Shown piece after piece: positions 1-9,330 of a stretch of DNA of 64,000 bases. Position 1 is the first letter of the stretch, and each line of letters starts with the position of its first letter. The DNA is from Eggerthella lenta DSM 2243. GTDB lineage: Bacteria > Actinomycetota > Coriobacteriia > Coriobacteriales > Eggerthellaceae. The notes beneath the pieces are model-generated. The model was not told the DNA's origin and did not search any database. It was given only the letters and a program-made list of their open reading frames with translations. The position numbers and the translations under genes were made by a program. The stretch lies in assembly GCF_000024265.1 (NCBI RefSeq), contig NC_013204.1:2220180-2284179 (forward strand), written 5' to 3'.

Positions 1-38
1 GGGCTCGCACGGAAACCGCGCCGCCCCGAAGATCCGTC

Positions 39-1076
39 CTACACGGCGCGCTTTCGGGCGGTGAGAACGCGGGGGCGCCCGGCGAGATCGGCCGTGACGC
101 GAACATCGGAGAAGCCGGCCTCTTCGGCAAGGCGGGCGGCCTCGTCCAGGCAGGTCTCGTGCAGCTCGAAGGCGAAGCCGCCGCCCTCCTTGAGGGCTCG
201 GCGGCACCAGGGAAGCAGGCGGCGCAGCACGTCAAGCCCGTCGGCGCCGCCGTCGAGCGCGAGCGCGGGCTCGAATTCGGCCACCTCGCGGGGGATATCG
301 TCCATGACGGCCGTGGGCACGTACGGCGGGTTGGACACCACGAGGTCGAACGCGCCCATGAGCGTAGGATCGACGCCCTCGCCCAGATCGCACGACAGCA
401 CCTCGACGCGGTCGCCCAGCTCGAGGGCAGCCACGTTGTCGCGAGCGAGCGCGACGGCCTCGGGCACGATGTCGGTCGCCACCACGCGCGCGAGCGGATG
501 CTCGTAGGCGACGGAGCAGGCGATGCAGCCGGAACCGGTGCAGAGGTCGGCCACGAGCAGCTCGGGGGGCTCGGGAGCGGGTTCACCCGAGGCGACGGCC
601 GGCGTCGATTCATCCTCGGCGACGCCCTGGTCGGCCGTTCGCTCGGGGCGTTGCTCCCCGGCTTCGCCTTCCGGCCAAGGGACAGGGGGAAGGTCGTCTT
701 CCGGCCATGCATGCTGCGCCACCCGCTTCGGCGCCGCCGGCAGCAGCGCCAAGGCTTCACTGACCAGCACCTCGGTCTCGGGGCGCGGGATCAGCACGCC
801 GGGGCGAACCTTCACCGTGATATGGCGAAATCCGACCTCGCCCGTGATGTACTGCAGAGGCTCGCCCTTGCCGCGGCGCGTGACGTAGGCGCGCAGCACA
901 TCGCGCTCCTCCATCGACAGCGGCTGCTCGAAATTCGCGTACAGCTCGATGCGGGAAAGGCCGGTCGCTTCGGACAGCAGCCACTGCGCGGACAGCCGCG
1001 GGTTCTCGTCGCCCTTGCGCTCGAGGTAGCCCACCGTCCAATCAAGGGCGGCCTGAATGGTCCAGATGTCGTTCAA
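39..1076 (-). CDS. prmC: Peptide chain release factor N5-glutamine methyltransferase PrmC
   Basis: Uses SAM to methylate the glutamine of the GGQ motif of release factors in the cytoplasm. The N-terminal helical substrate-binding domain spans about residues 1-110. The Rossmann methyltransferase domain starts with motif I (DLCTGSGC, about 177-184), and the catalytic NPPY lies at 249-252. At 345 aa it is roughly 60 residues longer than usual. The excess is an acidic, proline-rich, probably disordered insertion at about 112-172, between the two domains. It lies directly downstream of prfA (one base between the genes), so enzyme and substrate are made from one operon. Family assignment is firm; a role for the insertion is unknown. 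Confidence 0.95.
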   Translation of the reverse strand: MNDIWTIQAALDWTVGYLERKGDENPRLSAQWLLSEATGLSRIELYANFEQPLSMEERDVLRAYVTRRGKGEPLQYITGEVGFRHITVKVRPGVLIPRPETEVLVSEALALLPAAPKRVAQHAWPEDDLPPVPWPEGEAGEQRPERTADQGVAEDESTPAVASGEPAPEPPELLVADLCTGSGCIACSVAYEHPLARVVATDIVPEAVALARDNVAALELGDRVEVLSCDLGEGVDPTLMGAFDLVVSNPPYVPTAVMDDIPREVAEFEPALALDGGADGLDVLRRLLPWCRRALKEGGGFAFELHETCLDEAARLAEEAGFSDVRVTADLAGRPRVLTARKRAV

Positions 1077-1077
1077 T

Positions 1078-2151
1078 CTAGACCGCGGCTTCCAGCTTCT
1101 GCGCGCGGTCGGCGGCCTGCAGAGCGGTGATCACGTCTCCCAGGCCGTCGCCCAGAAGCACGCCGTTGTACGTGCCGTTGAAGCCGATGCGGTGGTCGGT
1201 CACGCGGTCCTGCGGGCCGTTGTACGTGCGGATCTTCTCGGAGCGGTCGCCCGATCCGATCTGCGCGAGGCGCTTCGCGCCCTCGGCGGCCTGCTGCTCG
1301 GCCAACATCTTCTCGTACAGACGGGCGCGCAGCACGGCCATGGCCGCGATCTTGTTCTGCAGCTGCGACTTCTGATCCTGCGACTGCACCACGAGGCCCG
1401 AAGGCAGGTGCGTGATGCGCACGGCCGAGTCGGTGGTGTTCACGCACTGGCCGCCCGGGCCGCCGGCGCGGTACACGTCGATGCGCAGATCGTTCTCGTT
1501 GATCTCGACCTCCACCTCGTCGGCCTCGGGCAGCACGGCCACGGTGGCCGTGGAGGTGTGGATGCGGCCCTGGCTCTCGGTCTTCGGAACGCGTTGCACG
1601 CGGTGCACGCCGCTCTCGAACTTCATGACCGAGTACACGTGGTCGCCTTTGACCTTGAACTGGATCTCCTTGAAGCCGCCGGCTTCGGAGGCCGACATGT
1701 CCATCGTCTCGGTCTTCCAGCCTTGCGCGCTCGCGAACCGCTCGTACATCTTGTACAGCTCGCCCGCGAAGATGGCCGCCTCGTCGCCGCCGGCAGCTGC
1801 GCGGATCTCTACGATGATGTCCTTGTCGTCGGCCGGGTCGGCCGGGATCAGCATGAACTTGATATCCTCTTCGAGCGCCGGCAGCTTCGCCTCGATGCCG
1901 GCGATTTCCTCCAACGCGAATTCCTTCATGTCCGGATCGGCCAGCATCTCCCTGGCTTCGGCCAGATCGTCGGCCGCCTGCACGTACTCGCGCGCCTTCT
2001 TCGCCAGAGGACCCTGGTTGGCGTACTCTTTGGCCAGGCGGTTGTATTCCTTCTGATCTGCGAGGACTGCCGGATCGCCCATCTTCGCCTGCACATCCTC
2101 GTAGGCTTCGATGATCTTCGTCAGCTTCTCGCGCATATCGTTATCCTGCAT
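1078..2151 (-). CDS. prfA: Peptide chain release factor 1
   Basis: Class I release factor that reads UAA/UAG in the ribosomal A site and triggers peptidyl-tRNA hydrolysis. The 357-aa length is normal. The GGQ loop is at 233-235 in the context [12 protein letters not shown], and the conserved [14 protein letters not shown] block is at about 187-200. The ATG start is preceded by AAAGGA, with a somewhat long spacing of 11 nt. It is followed immediately by prmC, which methylates this GGQ. A likely terminator of the upstream trxB lies about 60 nt before the start, so prfA-prmC may have its own promoter. Confidence 0.96.
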   Translation of the reverse strand: MQDNDMREKLTKIIEAYEDVQAKMGDPAVLADQKEYNRLAKEYANQGPLAKKAREYVQAADDLAEAREMLADPDMKEFALEEIAGIEAKLPALEEDIKFMLIPADPADDKDIIVEIRAAAGGDEAAIFAGELYKMYERFASAQGWKTETMDMSASEAGGFKEIQFKVKGDHVYSVMKFESGVHRVQRVPKTESQGRIHTSTATVAVLPEADEVEVEINENDLRIDVYRAGGPGGQCVNTTDSAVRITHLPSGLVVQSQDQKSQLQNKIAAMAVLRARLYEKMLAEQQAAEGAKRLAQIGSGDRSEKIRTYNGPQDRVTDHRIGFNGTYNGVLLGDGLGDVITALQAADRAQKLEAAV

Positions 2152-2210
2152 GATGGGTGCTGTCCTTTTCGACGTGGTTCCCGTGCTCGCGCGCCCCGCG
2201 CGCCAAGAAC

Positions 2211-2236
2211 GCCCGCTCCAAGCATGCGGAGCGGGC
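2211..2236 (-). terminator. Probable intrinsic terminator of trxB
   Basis: GCCCGCTCC and GGAGCGGGC form a perfect 9-bp stem with an 8-nt loop, placed between the trxB stop and prfA. The trailing sequence on the minus strand (GTTCTTGG) is only weakly U-rich, so termination may be partial. Confidence 0.5.
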
Positions 2237-2291
2237 GCCTATGCTGTAACTGGTTTATGATAGCAGATCGACCGTCGATCCGCATCTTATC

Positions 2292-3266
2292 CTAGATCGC
2301 CAGATACTCTGCGGCCTCTTCGGCGCAGACGGCGCCGTCGGACACGGCGGTCACCACCTGGTGCAGGAACTTCGTGCGCACGTCGCCCGCGGCGAACACG
2401 CCGGGCACCTCGGTCGCGCACGACTCATCGGCCACGATGTATCCCGTTTCGTCGCACTGCAGCGCGCCGCCCAGAAACTCGGTGTTGGGCTCGGTGCCAA
2501 CGGCCACGAACAGGCCGTCCACGGCGATGTCGCGCTCCTCGCCCGTCTCGAGCATCTCGAGGCGCACGCCGGCCAGCTTGCCCTCGTCGGCCACGAGCTT
2601 GCGGGGCACGGCGTTCCACACGAACTCGAGGTTCGGCAGGTCCTCCAGGCGCTTGTGGTAGATGGCCGTGGCGCGCAGCTTGTCGCGCCGGTGCACGAGG
2701 TACACTTTCTTGCAAATGCGCGACAGATAGATGGCGTCGCCCGCGGCCGTGTTGCCGCCGCCCACCACCATGACCTCCTTGTCGCGGAAGAAGTTGCCGT
2801 CGCACGTGGCGCAGTACGACACGCCGCGCCCTTGCAGGTCCTCCTCCAGCTCGAGTCCCAGCTTGCGCGGGCGCGCGCCCGTGGCGATGATCACGCTCTT
2901 GGCGCGGTACTCGTTGAACGCGGTGGTCAGAACCTTCGGGTTCTGGGTGAAGTCGACCGACACCACCTCTTCGCCGACGTTGCTCGCGCCGAAACGATCG
3001 GCCTGCTGCTTCATGGCGAAGGCCAGTTCGAAGCCTCCCGTTCCCTCGGGAAAGCCCGGGTAGTTCTCCATGTGCTCGGTCTGAGCAAGCTGTCCGCCCG
3101 GCGAGATGCGCTCGAACAGCACCACGTTCAAGCCTGCGCGCGCGGCGTACAGTCCCGCCGTGAGCCCGGCCGGACCGGCTCCGATGACGGCGACGTCGAT
3201 GACGTCGTTCGTCGATGCCGCCTTGCACGCGGCAGATGTTTCGTTGCTCGCGGTTTCCTCGGTCAT
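2292..3266 (-). CDS. trxB: Thioredoxin-disulfide reductase
   Basis: Flavoprotein that transfers electrons from NADPH to thioredoxin in the cytoplasm. The FAD-binding GAGPAG is at 29-34, the redox-active CATC at about 152-155 and the NADPH-binding GGGNTAAGDA near 170. At 324 aa it is slightly long because of a roughly 20-residue N-terminal extension that carries one extra cysteine. The start is supported by AGGAGG five nt upstream. A thioredoxin (trxA, 7173-7481) lies 4 kb away, and the methionine sulfoxide reductase fusion that depends on this system is divergently transcribed next door. Confidence 0.96.
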   Translation of the reverse strand: MTEETASNETSAACKAASTNDVIDVAVIGAGPAGLTAGLYAARAGLNVVLFERISPGGQLAQTEHMENYPGFPEGTGGFELAFAMKQQADRFGASNVGEEVVSVDFTQNPKVLTTAFNEYRAKSVIIATGARPRKLGLELEEDLQGRGVSYCATCDGNFFRDKEVMVVGGGNTAAGDAIYLSRICKKVYLVHRRDKLRATAIYHKRLEDLPNLEFVWNAVPRKLVADEGKLAGVRLEMLETGEERDIAVDGLFVAVGTEPNTEFLGGALQCDETGYIVADESCATEVPGVFAAGDVRTKFLHQVVTAVSDGAVCAEEAAEYLAI

Positions 3267-3309
3267 GCATGCCTCCTGGTTTCGCGTGTATCCGTGTTTT
3301 CCGAGTGTA

Positions 3310-3339
3310 AGTATAAGGTACGTCGCCTAAATGTCACAA
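3310..3339 (-). promoter_or_regulatory. Candidate sigma-70 promoter of trxB
   Basis: Read on the minus strand, TTGTGA and TATACT are separated by 18 nt and lie about 45 nt upstream of the trxB start. The match to the housekeeping consensus is good; not tested. Confidence 0.5.
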
Positions 3340-3474
3340 ACTTGGCACCAATATGCGCTAAAACGGCAGGAACGGAGCGCGACCGGCAACGCATGCGTGA
3401 CGGATTCCAGCATGCGCCCCGCGTCCGCCCCCTCCGCACTACCATGAATGCGATCGCTATCGAAAGGACCGGGC

Positions 3475-4692
3475 ATGAATCACGCGAGCAACATGACGAA
3501 CGCGGATTCGGCAGGGAGCGAAACCCCCGCCGAGCTACGCACCCTGTATCTTGCCGGAGGATGCTTCTGGGGGCTCGAAGCCTATCTGAAACGACTGCCG
3601 GGCGTTCGCGGAACCGTCGTCGGCTACGCGAACGGTTCCACCGAGAACCCCAGCTATCACGACGTATGTCGCTGGAACACGGGTCACGCCGAAACCGTGG
3701 CCGTAACCTACGACCCGCGCGTGCTGCCCACCGACGTGCTGCTGGACGCCTTCTTCGAGGCCATCGACCCCACGTCGGTTGACCGTCAGGGAAACGACCG
3801 CGGCACCCAGTACCGCTCGGGCATCTATTGGACCGACGAGGCCGACCTGCCCGCCATCGAGGCGTCGCTGCTGCGCCAGCAGGCGCGCTATACGAGCCCC
3901 ATCGTCACCGAGGTGGAGCCGCTCGACGGCTTCTACCCCGCCGAGGAGTACCACCAGAACTACCTCGAGAAGAACCCGGGCGGCTACTGCCACATCGACG
4001 TTCGCAGCGCCGACGCGTTCGCCGAGCGCATGGGACTCGAGGAAGGCCGGGCCTGCGTGCAGGTGGACGGGCTGTGCGAACCGCTCGCGTTGGGCGAGGG
4101 CGCCGCGACGGCGGGCGCGGTCGAGCGCGAGGACATCCCCGCGCCGTCCGTGTCGCGTCGCGCAGACGGGCCGCGCAACGAAGACGGCCTTGCAGATGCG
4201 GACGTGGACGCGCTCATCCGCGAGGCGGGCTACGCCGCCCCCTCCGACGACGAGCTGCGCCGCATGCTGTCGGCCGACCAGTACCGCGTTACGCGCATGA
4301 ACGCTACCGAGCCGCCCTTCCGCAACGCCTACGACCGCACGTTCGAACCGGGCATCTACGTGGACGTGACCAGCGGCGAGCCGCTGTTCGCCTCGTCCGA
4401 CAAGTTCGATGCCGGATGCGGCTGGCCCGCCTTCTCGCGCCCCATCGCGCGCGAGGTGGTCACCGAGCGCCTCGACCGGACGCTGGGCACCTATCGAACC
4501 GAGGTCCGCAGCCGTGCGGGCGATGCTCATCTCGGCCACGTGTTCACCGACGGCCCGGCCGAGACGGGCGGGTTGCGCTACTGCATCAACAGCGCAGCGC
4601 TGCGCTTCGTGCCCTACGCGCGCATGGACGCCGAAGGCTACGGCTACCTCAAGCCCCTCGTCGAGCAAGAGCTCGACCCCGCATCATCCTGA
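3475..4692 (+). CDS. msrAB: Bifunctional peptide methionine sulfoxide reductase MsrA/MsrB
   Basis: Repairs oxidised methionine: the MsrA half reduces the S-epimer and the MsrB half the R-epimer. MsrA is N-terminal, with catalytic GCFW at about 29-32 and the [17 protein letters not shown] block closing the domain. A charged linker of about 60 residues follows. MsrB then has GCGWPAF, HLGHVF and the catalytic cysteine in [11 protein letters not shown] (about residue 370). MsrB lacks the CxxC zinc pairs, as is common in fused forms. The ATG at 3475 is chosen over an upstream GTG because AAAGGA sits six nt before it. Reducing power would come from the trxB/trxA pair nearby. Confidence 0.95.
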   Translation: MNHASNMTNADSAGSETPAELRTLYLAGGCFWGLEAYLKRLPGVRGTVVGYANGSTENPSYHDVCRWNTGHAETVAVTYDPRVLPTDVLLDAFFEAIDPTSVDRQGNDRGTQYRSGIYWTDEADLPAIEASLLRQQARYTSPIVTEVEPLDGFYPAEEYHQNYLEKNPGGYCHIDVRSADAFAERMGLEEGRACVQVDGLCEPLALGEGAATAGAVEREDIPAPSVSRRADGPRNEDGLADADVDALIREAGYAAPSDDELRRMLSADQYRVTRMNATEPPFRNAYDRTFEPGIYVDVTSGEPLFASSDKFDAGCGWPAFSRPIAREVVTERLDRTLGTYRTEVRSRAGDAHLGHVFTDGPAETGGLRYCINSAALRFVPYARMDAEGYGYLKPLVEQELDPASS

Positions 4693-4819
4693 GCGAAGCA
4701 GCGGAAGCCGCGAAGTCGAAGGATCCCGTGCGGCGCCAGCGGGGAATCTCACGGCTGGCGCCGCACGGGATCCTTCGCGTCCCCGCTGCGCGGGGCCTCC
4801 CTGCGCTCGCTCAGGATGA
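4684..4819 (+). repeat. Dispersed palindromic intergenic element, copy 1
   Basis: Nested inverted repeat between the convergent msrAB and MATE genes. The outer arms are TCATCCTGAGCG and its complement. The inner arms (4717-4740 and 4754-4777) are a perfect 24-bp match around a 13-nt loop, beginning CGAAGGATCCCGTGCGG. A related copy lies at 16263-16453 and fragments at 20661-20700 and about 34190. It may double as a bidirectional terminator. Confidence 0.8.
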
Positions 4820-4830
4820 CAGGGCGCCCG

Positions 4831-6174
4831 CTAGCAGGCCTCGCTTGCCGCGGGCTCTGCCGCGCGATCGGGCCGACGCGCGCGATGACGGTAGCGCAGC
4901 AGAGCGGCGGCCGCCACGGACAGCACCATCTGCACGGCGGTCACCGACAGCCAGATGCCGTCGAGCCCGAACAGGCGCGCCGCGCCGAACACGATGAGGA
5001 CGACCAGCAGCGCCTCGCCGTACACGATGGCGCTCGACGCCTTCGCGTCGTCCACCGCGTAGAAATACGAAGTGGACGCATGGGTGAACCCGTAGAACAC
5101 GTACGCGGTGGAGAAGACGGGCAGCGCGTACGCGATGAGCCCTGCCGTCTCGTCGGACGCCCCGAACAGCAGCGGCACCTGATTCCGCAGCAGGTACATG
5201 GCCGCCAACCCCAACACGCCCAGGCTGATGGTGATCAGGTAGTTCGTGTTGCGGAAGCGGCGCACGCCGTCGGCGTCGCCCGCGCCGTAGTGCTTGGAGA
5301 TGAGCGGCTGCGAGCCGTCGCCCACGCCCTGGATGAGCATCTGGATGACGCAGGCGGTGTACGACACCACTGCGTAGGCCGCCAGCGCCTGCTCGCCGCC
5401 GTACATCGACAGGTTCACGTTGATGGCCACCACCGTGGCCTCGGGCAAAAGGGTCAGCCCGAACGGCGCCAGCCCCAACCGCAGCGCATGCAGCGCGATA
5501 TGCCGGTCGGGACGCAAGTCGGCCACGGCGATGCGGTTCTCCCTTTTCAGGAAAAAGCCCAGCACCAGCAGAAACGCCGAAACCTGCGAGACCACGGTGG
5601 CCGCCGCCGCACCGGCGGTGCCCATGCCCAGCAAGATGACGAACACGTAGTCAAGCGCCACGTTCATCAAGCCGGCGAACACCTGCACGGCCATCGCGTA
5701 GGCCACTTTCCCCTGGTTGCGGATAAGCGGCGTGCAGCCGGTCACGAGGATCTGGAACGGGACGCCCCAGGCGATGACGCCCGTGTACGCCGCCGCCTGC
5801 GCCAGCGTCTCGCCCTGGCCTCCTAAAAGCTCGCAAATGGGCGTCGCCAGCGTGAACAGCAGCGCCATGATGGGCACGGCGGACAGCGCGAGCATCGTGA
5901 GCGTGGTGCCCATGGCGCGCCGCGCCTTCGCCTCGTTTCCGGCGCCGCGCGCGATGGACGAGATCACGCCGCCGCCCATGCCGACGCCCGTGCCCACGGC
6001 CATGATGAACGCCACCAGCGGGAAGGCTACGTTGATGCCGGCCAGGCCCGCGTCTCCTACCGCGTGTCCCACGAACACGCCGTCGATGATGCTGTACACG
6101 CCGCCCAGCGTGAACGTGATCATCGTGGGGACGATGTATTTCAAATACTCTTTGAGCATGCCTCTAGTAATCAT
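4831..6174 (-). CDS. MATE family multidrug efflux transporter
   Basis: Probable Na+- or H+-coupled drug exporter of the inner membrane. The 447-aa protein has about twelve hydrophobic segments in two homologous halves, with the MATE-typical start (PTMITFTLGGVYSIIDGVFVGHAVG) and loops such as GAGNEAKARRAMGTT. It ends in a short arginine-rich cytoplasmic tail. It is divergent from a MerR regulator, with a perfect MerR-type palindrome 55 bp upstream of the start, so efflux is likely induced by that regulator's ligand. The start could also be Met6. Substrate unknown. Confidence 0.9.
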   Translation of the reverse strand: MITRGMLKEYLKYIVPTMITFTLGGVYSIIDGVFVGHAVGDAGLAGINVAFPLVAFIMAVGTGVGMGGGVISSIARGAGNEAKARRAMGTTLTMLALSAVPIMALLFTLATPICELLGGQGETLAQAAAYTGVIAWGVPFQILVTGCTPLIRNQGKVAYAMAVQVFAGLMNVALDYVFVILLGMGTAGAAAATVVSQVSAFLLVLGFFLKRENRIAVADLRPDRHIALHALRLGLAPFGLTLLPEATVVAINVNLSMYGGEQALAAYAVVSYTACVIQMLIQGVGDGSQPLISKHYGAGDADGVRRFRNTNYLITISLGVLGLAAMYLLRNQVPLLFGASDETAGLIAYALPVFSTAYVFYGFTHASTSYFYAVDDAKASSAIVYGEALLVVLIVFGAARLFGLDGIWLSVTAVQMVLSVAAAALLRYRHRARRPDRAAEPAASEAC

Positions 6175-6228
6175 GTCATGTCGCTCCGATATGCAATTTG
6201 CTGAGATTTTTTCCGCATGGTACTCTAA

Positions 6229-6249
6229 ACCTTAAAGCTGCTTTAAGGT
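6229..6249. promoter_or_regulatory. MerR-type operator between MATE and merR
   Basis: A perfect 10-1-10 palindrome: ACCTTAAAGC, one T, then its exact reverse complement. It lies 55 bp before the MATE start and 59 bp before the regulator start, where MerR proteins bind overlong-spacer promoters and untwist them on activation. Confidence 0.75.
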
Positions 6250-6307
6250 AAAGCCCGCAATGTGCGGGATTCGCCGAATCTTCAGACCATCGATAAGGAA
6301 CGCGCCC

Positions 6308-7090
6308 ATGACCTTGCCCCGCCTCTACGACATCAAAGAAGCAGCCCGCTACCTGGGCGTCGCCTCCTCCACGCTGCGCTATTGGGAAAGCGAGGGCCTC
6401 GTGCAGGCCGGACGGGGCGAAGCGAACGGCTACCGCCAGTATTCGCTGCACGATCTCATCGAGGCCAGCGAGATCGCGTTCTACCGCAAACTGGGCGTGC
6501 CGGTCAAGGAGCTGCGGGGGTACCGAGCGCTTTCGGCGCGCAGCCTGGACGAGGCCCTCGCGCGCACCGAGGACGGCGTCGAGCAGCGCATCGCCGAGCT
6601 GGAAGCCACGAAGGCGCGCCTCGCCCGCCAGCGCGCGCTCAACGCGAAAGCCGAGGAGCTGCGACGGGCGGGCATGCAGCCCGGCTCCCCGGCCATCGGC
6701 AGCCTGAGCGCCATCGACTACGATGCCGCGGCTCCCTGGAAGCTGCTCGTGGAGGAGCCCTGGCGCTACGGGGTGGTCGTCTTTGCGGACAAGCCTGACG
6801 AGGTTTACGAGTCGGCCGTGGACGCAGGCGCGCAGGACGGTGCCGTGCTTTGGCGCCGATCGAGCGCTCACGACGAGACGACCTGCCGGGAGTGCCTGCT
6901 CAAAGTGTCCCCCACTGCCGACGCCAGCAACGCCGCCGCGCTGTTCGCCGAAGCCTCCCGCCAAGGCATCGAGCCTCAGGCGGTGGTGGGAAACTACCTT
7001 CTGACGGCATCGGACGAAACAGGACGCTGGGACTGCCATCGCGCCTGGGTGGTGGGGGAAACGCCGCGCGATCCCGCAGACGACCGGTAA
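6308..7090 (+). CDS. MerR family transcriptional regulator
   Basis: 260-aa regulator with an N-terminal MerR winged helix (YDIKEAARYLGVASSTLRYWESEGLV, about 6-31) and the second wing RQYSLHDLIEASEIAFYRKLGVP. A dimerisation coiled coil follows at about 75-125. The C-terminal ~130 residues form a separate effector domain with cysteines in TTCREC and WDCH and a tryptophan-rich pattern; I do not recognise the ligand class. The ATG at 6308 puts the HTH at the usual position; the frame runs further upstream but without a better start. It very likely controls itself and the divergent MATE pump. Confidence 0.88.
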   Translation: MTLPRLYDIKEAARYLGVASSTLRYWESEGLVQAGRGEANGYRQYSLHDLIEASEIAFYRKLGVPVKELRGYRALSARSLDEALARTEDGVEQRIAELEATKARLARQRALNAKAEELRRAGMQPGSPAIGSLSAIDYDAAAPWKLLVEEPWRYGVVVFADKPDEVYESAVDAGAQDGAVLWRRSSAHDETTCRECLLKVSPTADASNAAALFAEASRQGIEPQAVVGNYLLTASDETGRWDCHRAWVVGETPRDPADDR

Positions 7091-7120
7091 GCCCGGGCGA
7101 CATCCGGCATGCGGGCGCAA

Positions 7121-7147
7121 AAAAGCCCCCTCCGAGCGGAGAGGGCT
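7121..7147 (-). terminator. Intrinsic terminator of trxA
   Basis: GCCCCCTCC and GGAGAGGGC form a 9-bp stem with one mismatch and a 4-nt loop. On the minus strand it is followed by six Ts. It sits between the convergent merR and trxA stops. Confidence 0.8.
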
Positions 7148-7172
7148 TCGCCGCCTCAGGCCGAGGAAGAAG

Positions 7173-7481
7173 CTAGCCGATCATCGAGAGGATGTTCTGC
7201 TTGGGCTGCACGCCCACGGCCTGGTTCTTCACCTGGCCGTTTTCGAACACCATGAGAGTGGGCACGCTCATGACGCCGTACTTCTGCGCGATGTCGGGGC
7301 TCTGGTCGATGTCGAGCTTGTAGACGGCTGCCTTGCCGGCCGTCTCGGCGGCAACCTCGTCGAGCGTGGGCGCGAGCATCTTGCACGGACCGCACCACGT
7401 GGCGAAGAAGTCCACGAGAACGGGACCCTGCGCATCAAGCACCTTGGACTGGAAATCGGAAGAAGAAACGACCTCGCTCAT
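7173..7481 (-). CDS. trxA: Thioredoxin
   Basis: 102-aa cytoplasmic dithiol carrier. The active site is WCGPC in FFATWCGPCKMLAP, and the cis-proline loop is SVPTLMVFENG. Length and motif spacing are those of classical thioredoxin 1. The ATG at 7481 is chosen because AAAGGAGGC precedes it; the longer frame has no ribosome site. It is the electron donor expected for msrAB and is recycled by trxB. Confidence 0.95.
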   Translation of the reverse strand: MSEVVSSSDFQSKVLDAQGPVLVDFFATWCGPCKMLAPTLDEVAAETAGKAAVYKLDIDQSPDIAQKYGVMSVPTLMVFENGQVKNQAVGVQPKQNILSMIG

Positions 7482-7762
7482 GTTAAAGCCTCCTTTGTAG
7501 GGGCCGCGCGCATCTCTCACCCGCGGCAATTCTTGTTCGCATCGTATTGTAAACGCGTTTGCTCAACTGTGCATCAAATTGTTACGGTTCGGAGCATGAA
7601 TCTCGACATTCCCGACATTTTCGCCCGGTGAACGGTCGTCGAGGACGGTCTCCTCCATCGTTGCTCCACAGACGGCGGCCTTGTTGCACGTCTTGCCTGC
7701 GAATGCTCGAGGGGCGGGCGCGCTGAGATATAATCGGAGACGACCCACAGAAAGGAACCCGC

Positions 7763-8695
7763 ATGAGCGAAACGACCGAGCACGCCTCCGCAGCACCCGC
7801 CTCCTCGCCCGCATCGTCGCACGTGCCCGCTTGGCGCGGACACGGCACCGTCCCGGTGAACCTCGTGCTGGAAGGCGGCGCCATGCGCGGCCAGTTCACG
7901 GCCGGCGTGCTGGACTTCTTCATGGATCAGAAGCTGTTCTGCGAGCGCGTCATCGGCGTGTCGGCGGGTGCGCTGTGCGGCTACAACTACGTGGCCGGCG
8001 AAGACGGCCGCACGTGCTACCTCAACACGAAGTACTGCGACGACTGGCGTTATCTGTCCATGAAGAGCTTCGTGCGCACCGGCAACGCCTGCGGGCGCGA
8101 GTTCGCCTTCGACGAGATCCCCAACCGCCTGGAGCCGTTCGACTACGCCGGGTTCGACCAGTCGCCCATGCAGCTGATCGCCGTTTCCAGCGACCTCGTC
8201 ACCGGCGAGGCGGACTACCACCCCTTCGCCGACTCGCTGGCCGACCTGCCCTACCTCATCGCGTCGTCGTCCATGCCGCTGGTCAGCCAGATCGTGGACG
8301 TCGACGGCAAGCTGCTGCTGGACGGCGGCACCTGCGACAGCGTGCCCATTATGTACTCGATGCTGACGGGCGCGCGCAAGCACATCGTGGTGCTCACGCA
8401 GGCGGCCGACTACGTGAAAGGACCGAACAAGCTCATGGCCATCCTGCGCCAGCGCTATGGACTGTACCCCCACTACCTCGAGCGCCTGCAGCACCGCCAC
8501 TACGAGTACAACCGCACGTACCGCGCGCTGCCTCGCCTGCACGATGCCGGAAAGCTGTTCCTCATCAGGCCTCCCGAGCCGGTTACCGTGGGCAGCATGG
8601 AGCGCGACGCCGACAAGCTGTTCGCGCTCTACGAGCAGGGCTACGCCGAAGCGGCCCGTCGCTGGCCCGCGCTCCAGGCGTACCTGGAGGCGTAA
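7763..8695 (+). CDS. Patatin-like phospholipase family protein
   Basis: 310-aa serine hydrolase of the YjjU/RssA-like patatin group. The oxyanion glycine loop GGAMRGQFTAGVLDFF is at about 35-52, the nucleophile is in GVSAG (about 72-76), and the catalytic aspartate is in LLDGGTCDSVP. No signal peptide or membrane segment, so it is cytoplasmic or peripheral. The start is supported by AAAGGA, and a good TATAAT lies at 7729-7734, so it is probably monocistronic. Lipid substrate unknown. Confidence 0.9.
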   Translation: MSETTEHASAAPASSPASSHVPAWRGHGTVPVNLVLEGGAMRGQFTAGVLDFFMDQKLFCERVIGVSAGALCGYNYVAGEDGRTCYLNTKYCDDWRYLSMKSFVRTGNACGREFAFDEIPNRLEPFDYAGFDQSPMQLIAVSSDLVTGEADYHPFADSLADLPYLIASSSMPLVSQIVDVDGKLLLDGGTCDSVPIMYSMLTGARKHIVVLTQAADYVKGPNKLMAILRQRYGLYPHYLERLQHRHYEYNRTYRALPRLHDAGKLFLIRPPEPVTVGSMERDADKLFALYEQGYAEAARRWPALQAYLEA

Positions 8696-8803
8696 AGGCC
8701 GGCTCAGCGCACCCGCATCGCAAGGCGTCCCGTTCGCACGAACGGCCTGCGCATGTGGCCCTCTTCCCGCGCAGTTGTCCGGCGCACAGCGGCGCGCCCG
8801 CGC

Positions 8804-8918
8804 CGAAGCCGCAGGACGTCGCGCCACGCTCTCGCCCGCATCGAAGCCGCAGGGCGTCGCGCCGCTCACGCACCCGTGTAGAAGCCGCAGGACGTCGCGT
8901 CGCGCTCGCGCCCGTGTA
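8804..8918 (+). repeat. Three tandem 38-39 bp repeats
   Basis: Units start at 8804, 8843 and 8881, each opening with GAAGCCGCAGGRCGTCGCG and followed by a diverged CGCTC-CGCCCG half. A fourth unit decays after a few bases. They sit about 115 bp before the first parS pair. Confidence 0.75.
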
Positions 8919-9033
8919 GAACCGCGCCCGCGCCCCCACCGCACCACGGATGCGCAGAACCGGCGGAGCCCGCGCGGGCGACGCGATCCGGCTCCGACCC
9001 CTCCTCGCCTCGAGGCACCCTGATGCGCTCAAA

Positions 9034-9085
9034 TGTTTCACGTGAAACAATCTGGTGCTTGAGAACAGATGTTTCACGTGAAACA
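9034..9085. other. Pair of perfect parS sites (ParB-binding)
   Basis: TGTTTCACGTGAAACA occurs at 9034-9049 and again at 9070-9085. This exact 16-bp palindrome is the established chromosomal parS consensus bound by ParB/Spo0J in Firmicutes and Actinobacteria. The two sites are 36 bp apart start to start. Confidence 0.88.
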
Positions 9086-9330
9086 CTCGGATCCTTCGCC
9101 GTTTCTAGCGGTTCGCCAAGGGCGGCTCGATCCCGGTGCCCCCTCTTTCGCGGCATGCGGGGGCGGGACTCGCGGGCGGAGCGCGAGGCGCGCGGGACGG
9201 GCAGGCAAAGCGCAGGGCGCGCGGGACTCGCGGGCGGAGCGCGGGGCGCGCGGGGCGGGAGGGCAAGCCGTCGCGTCCGACGCGAATGGGCTCGCTTCAG
9301 CATCGGCCTGACGACGGGCTGGCAAGCGGG

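Noticed and set aside
7681-8919. Long plus-strand frame overlapping the patatin gene.
   Set aside because: Shadow frame: the patatin frame carries all catalytic motifs and a good ribosome site; the other product is Arg/His-rich noise.
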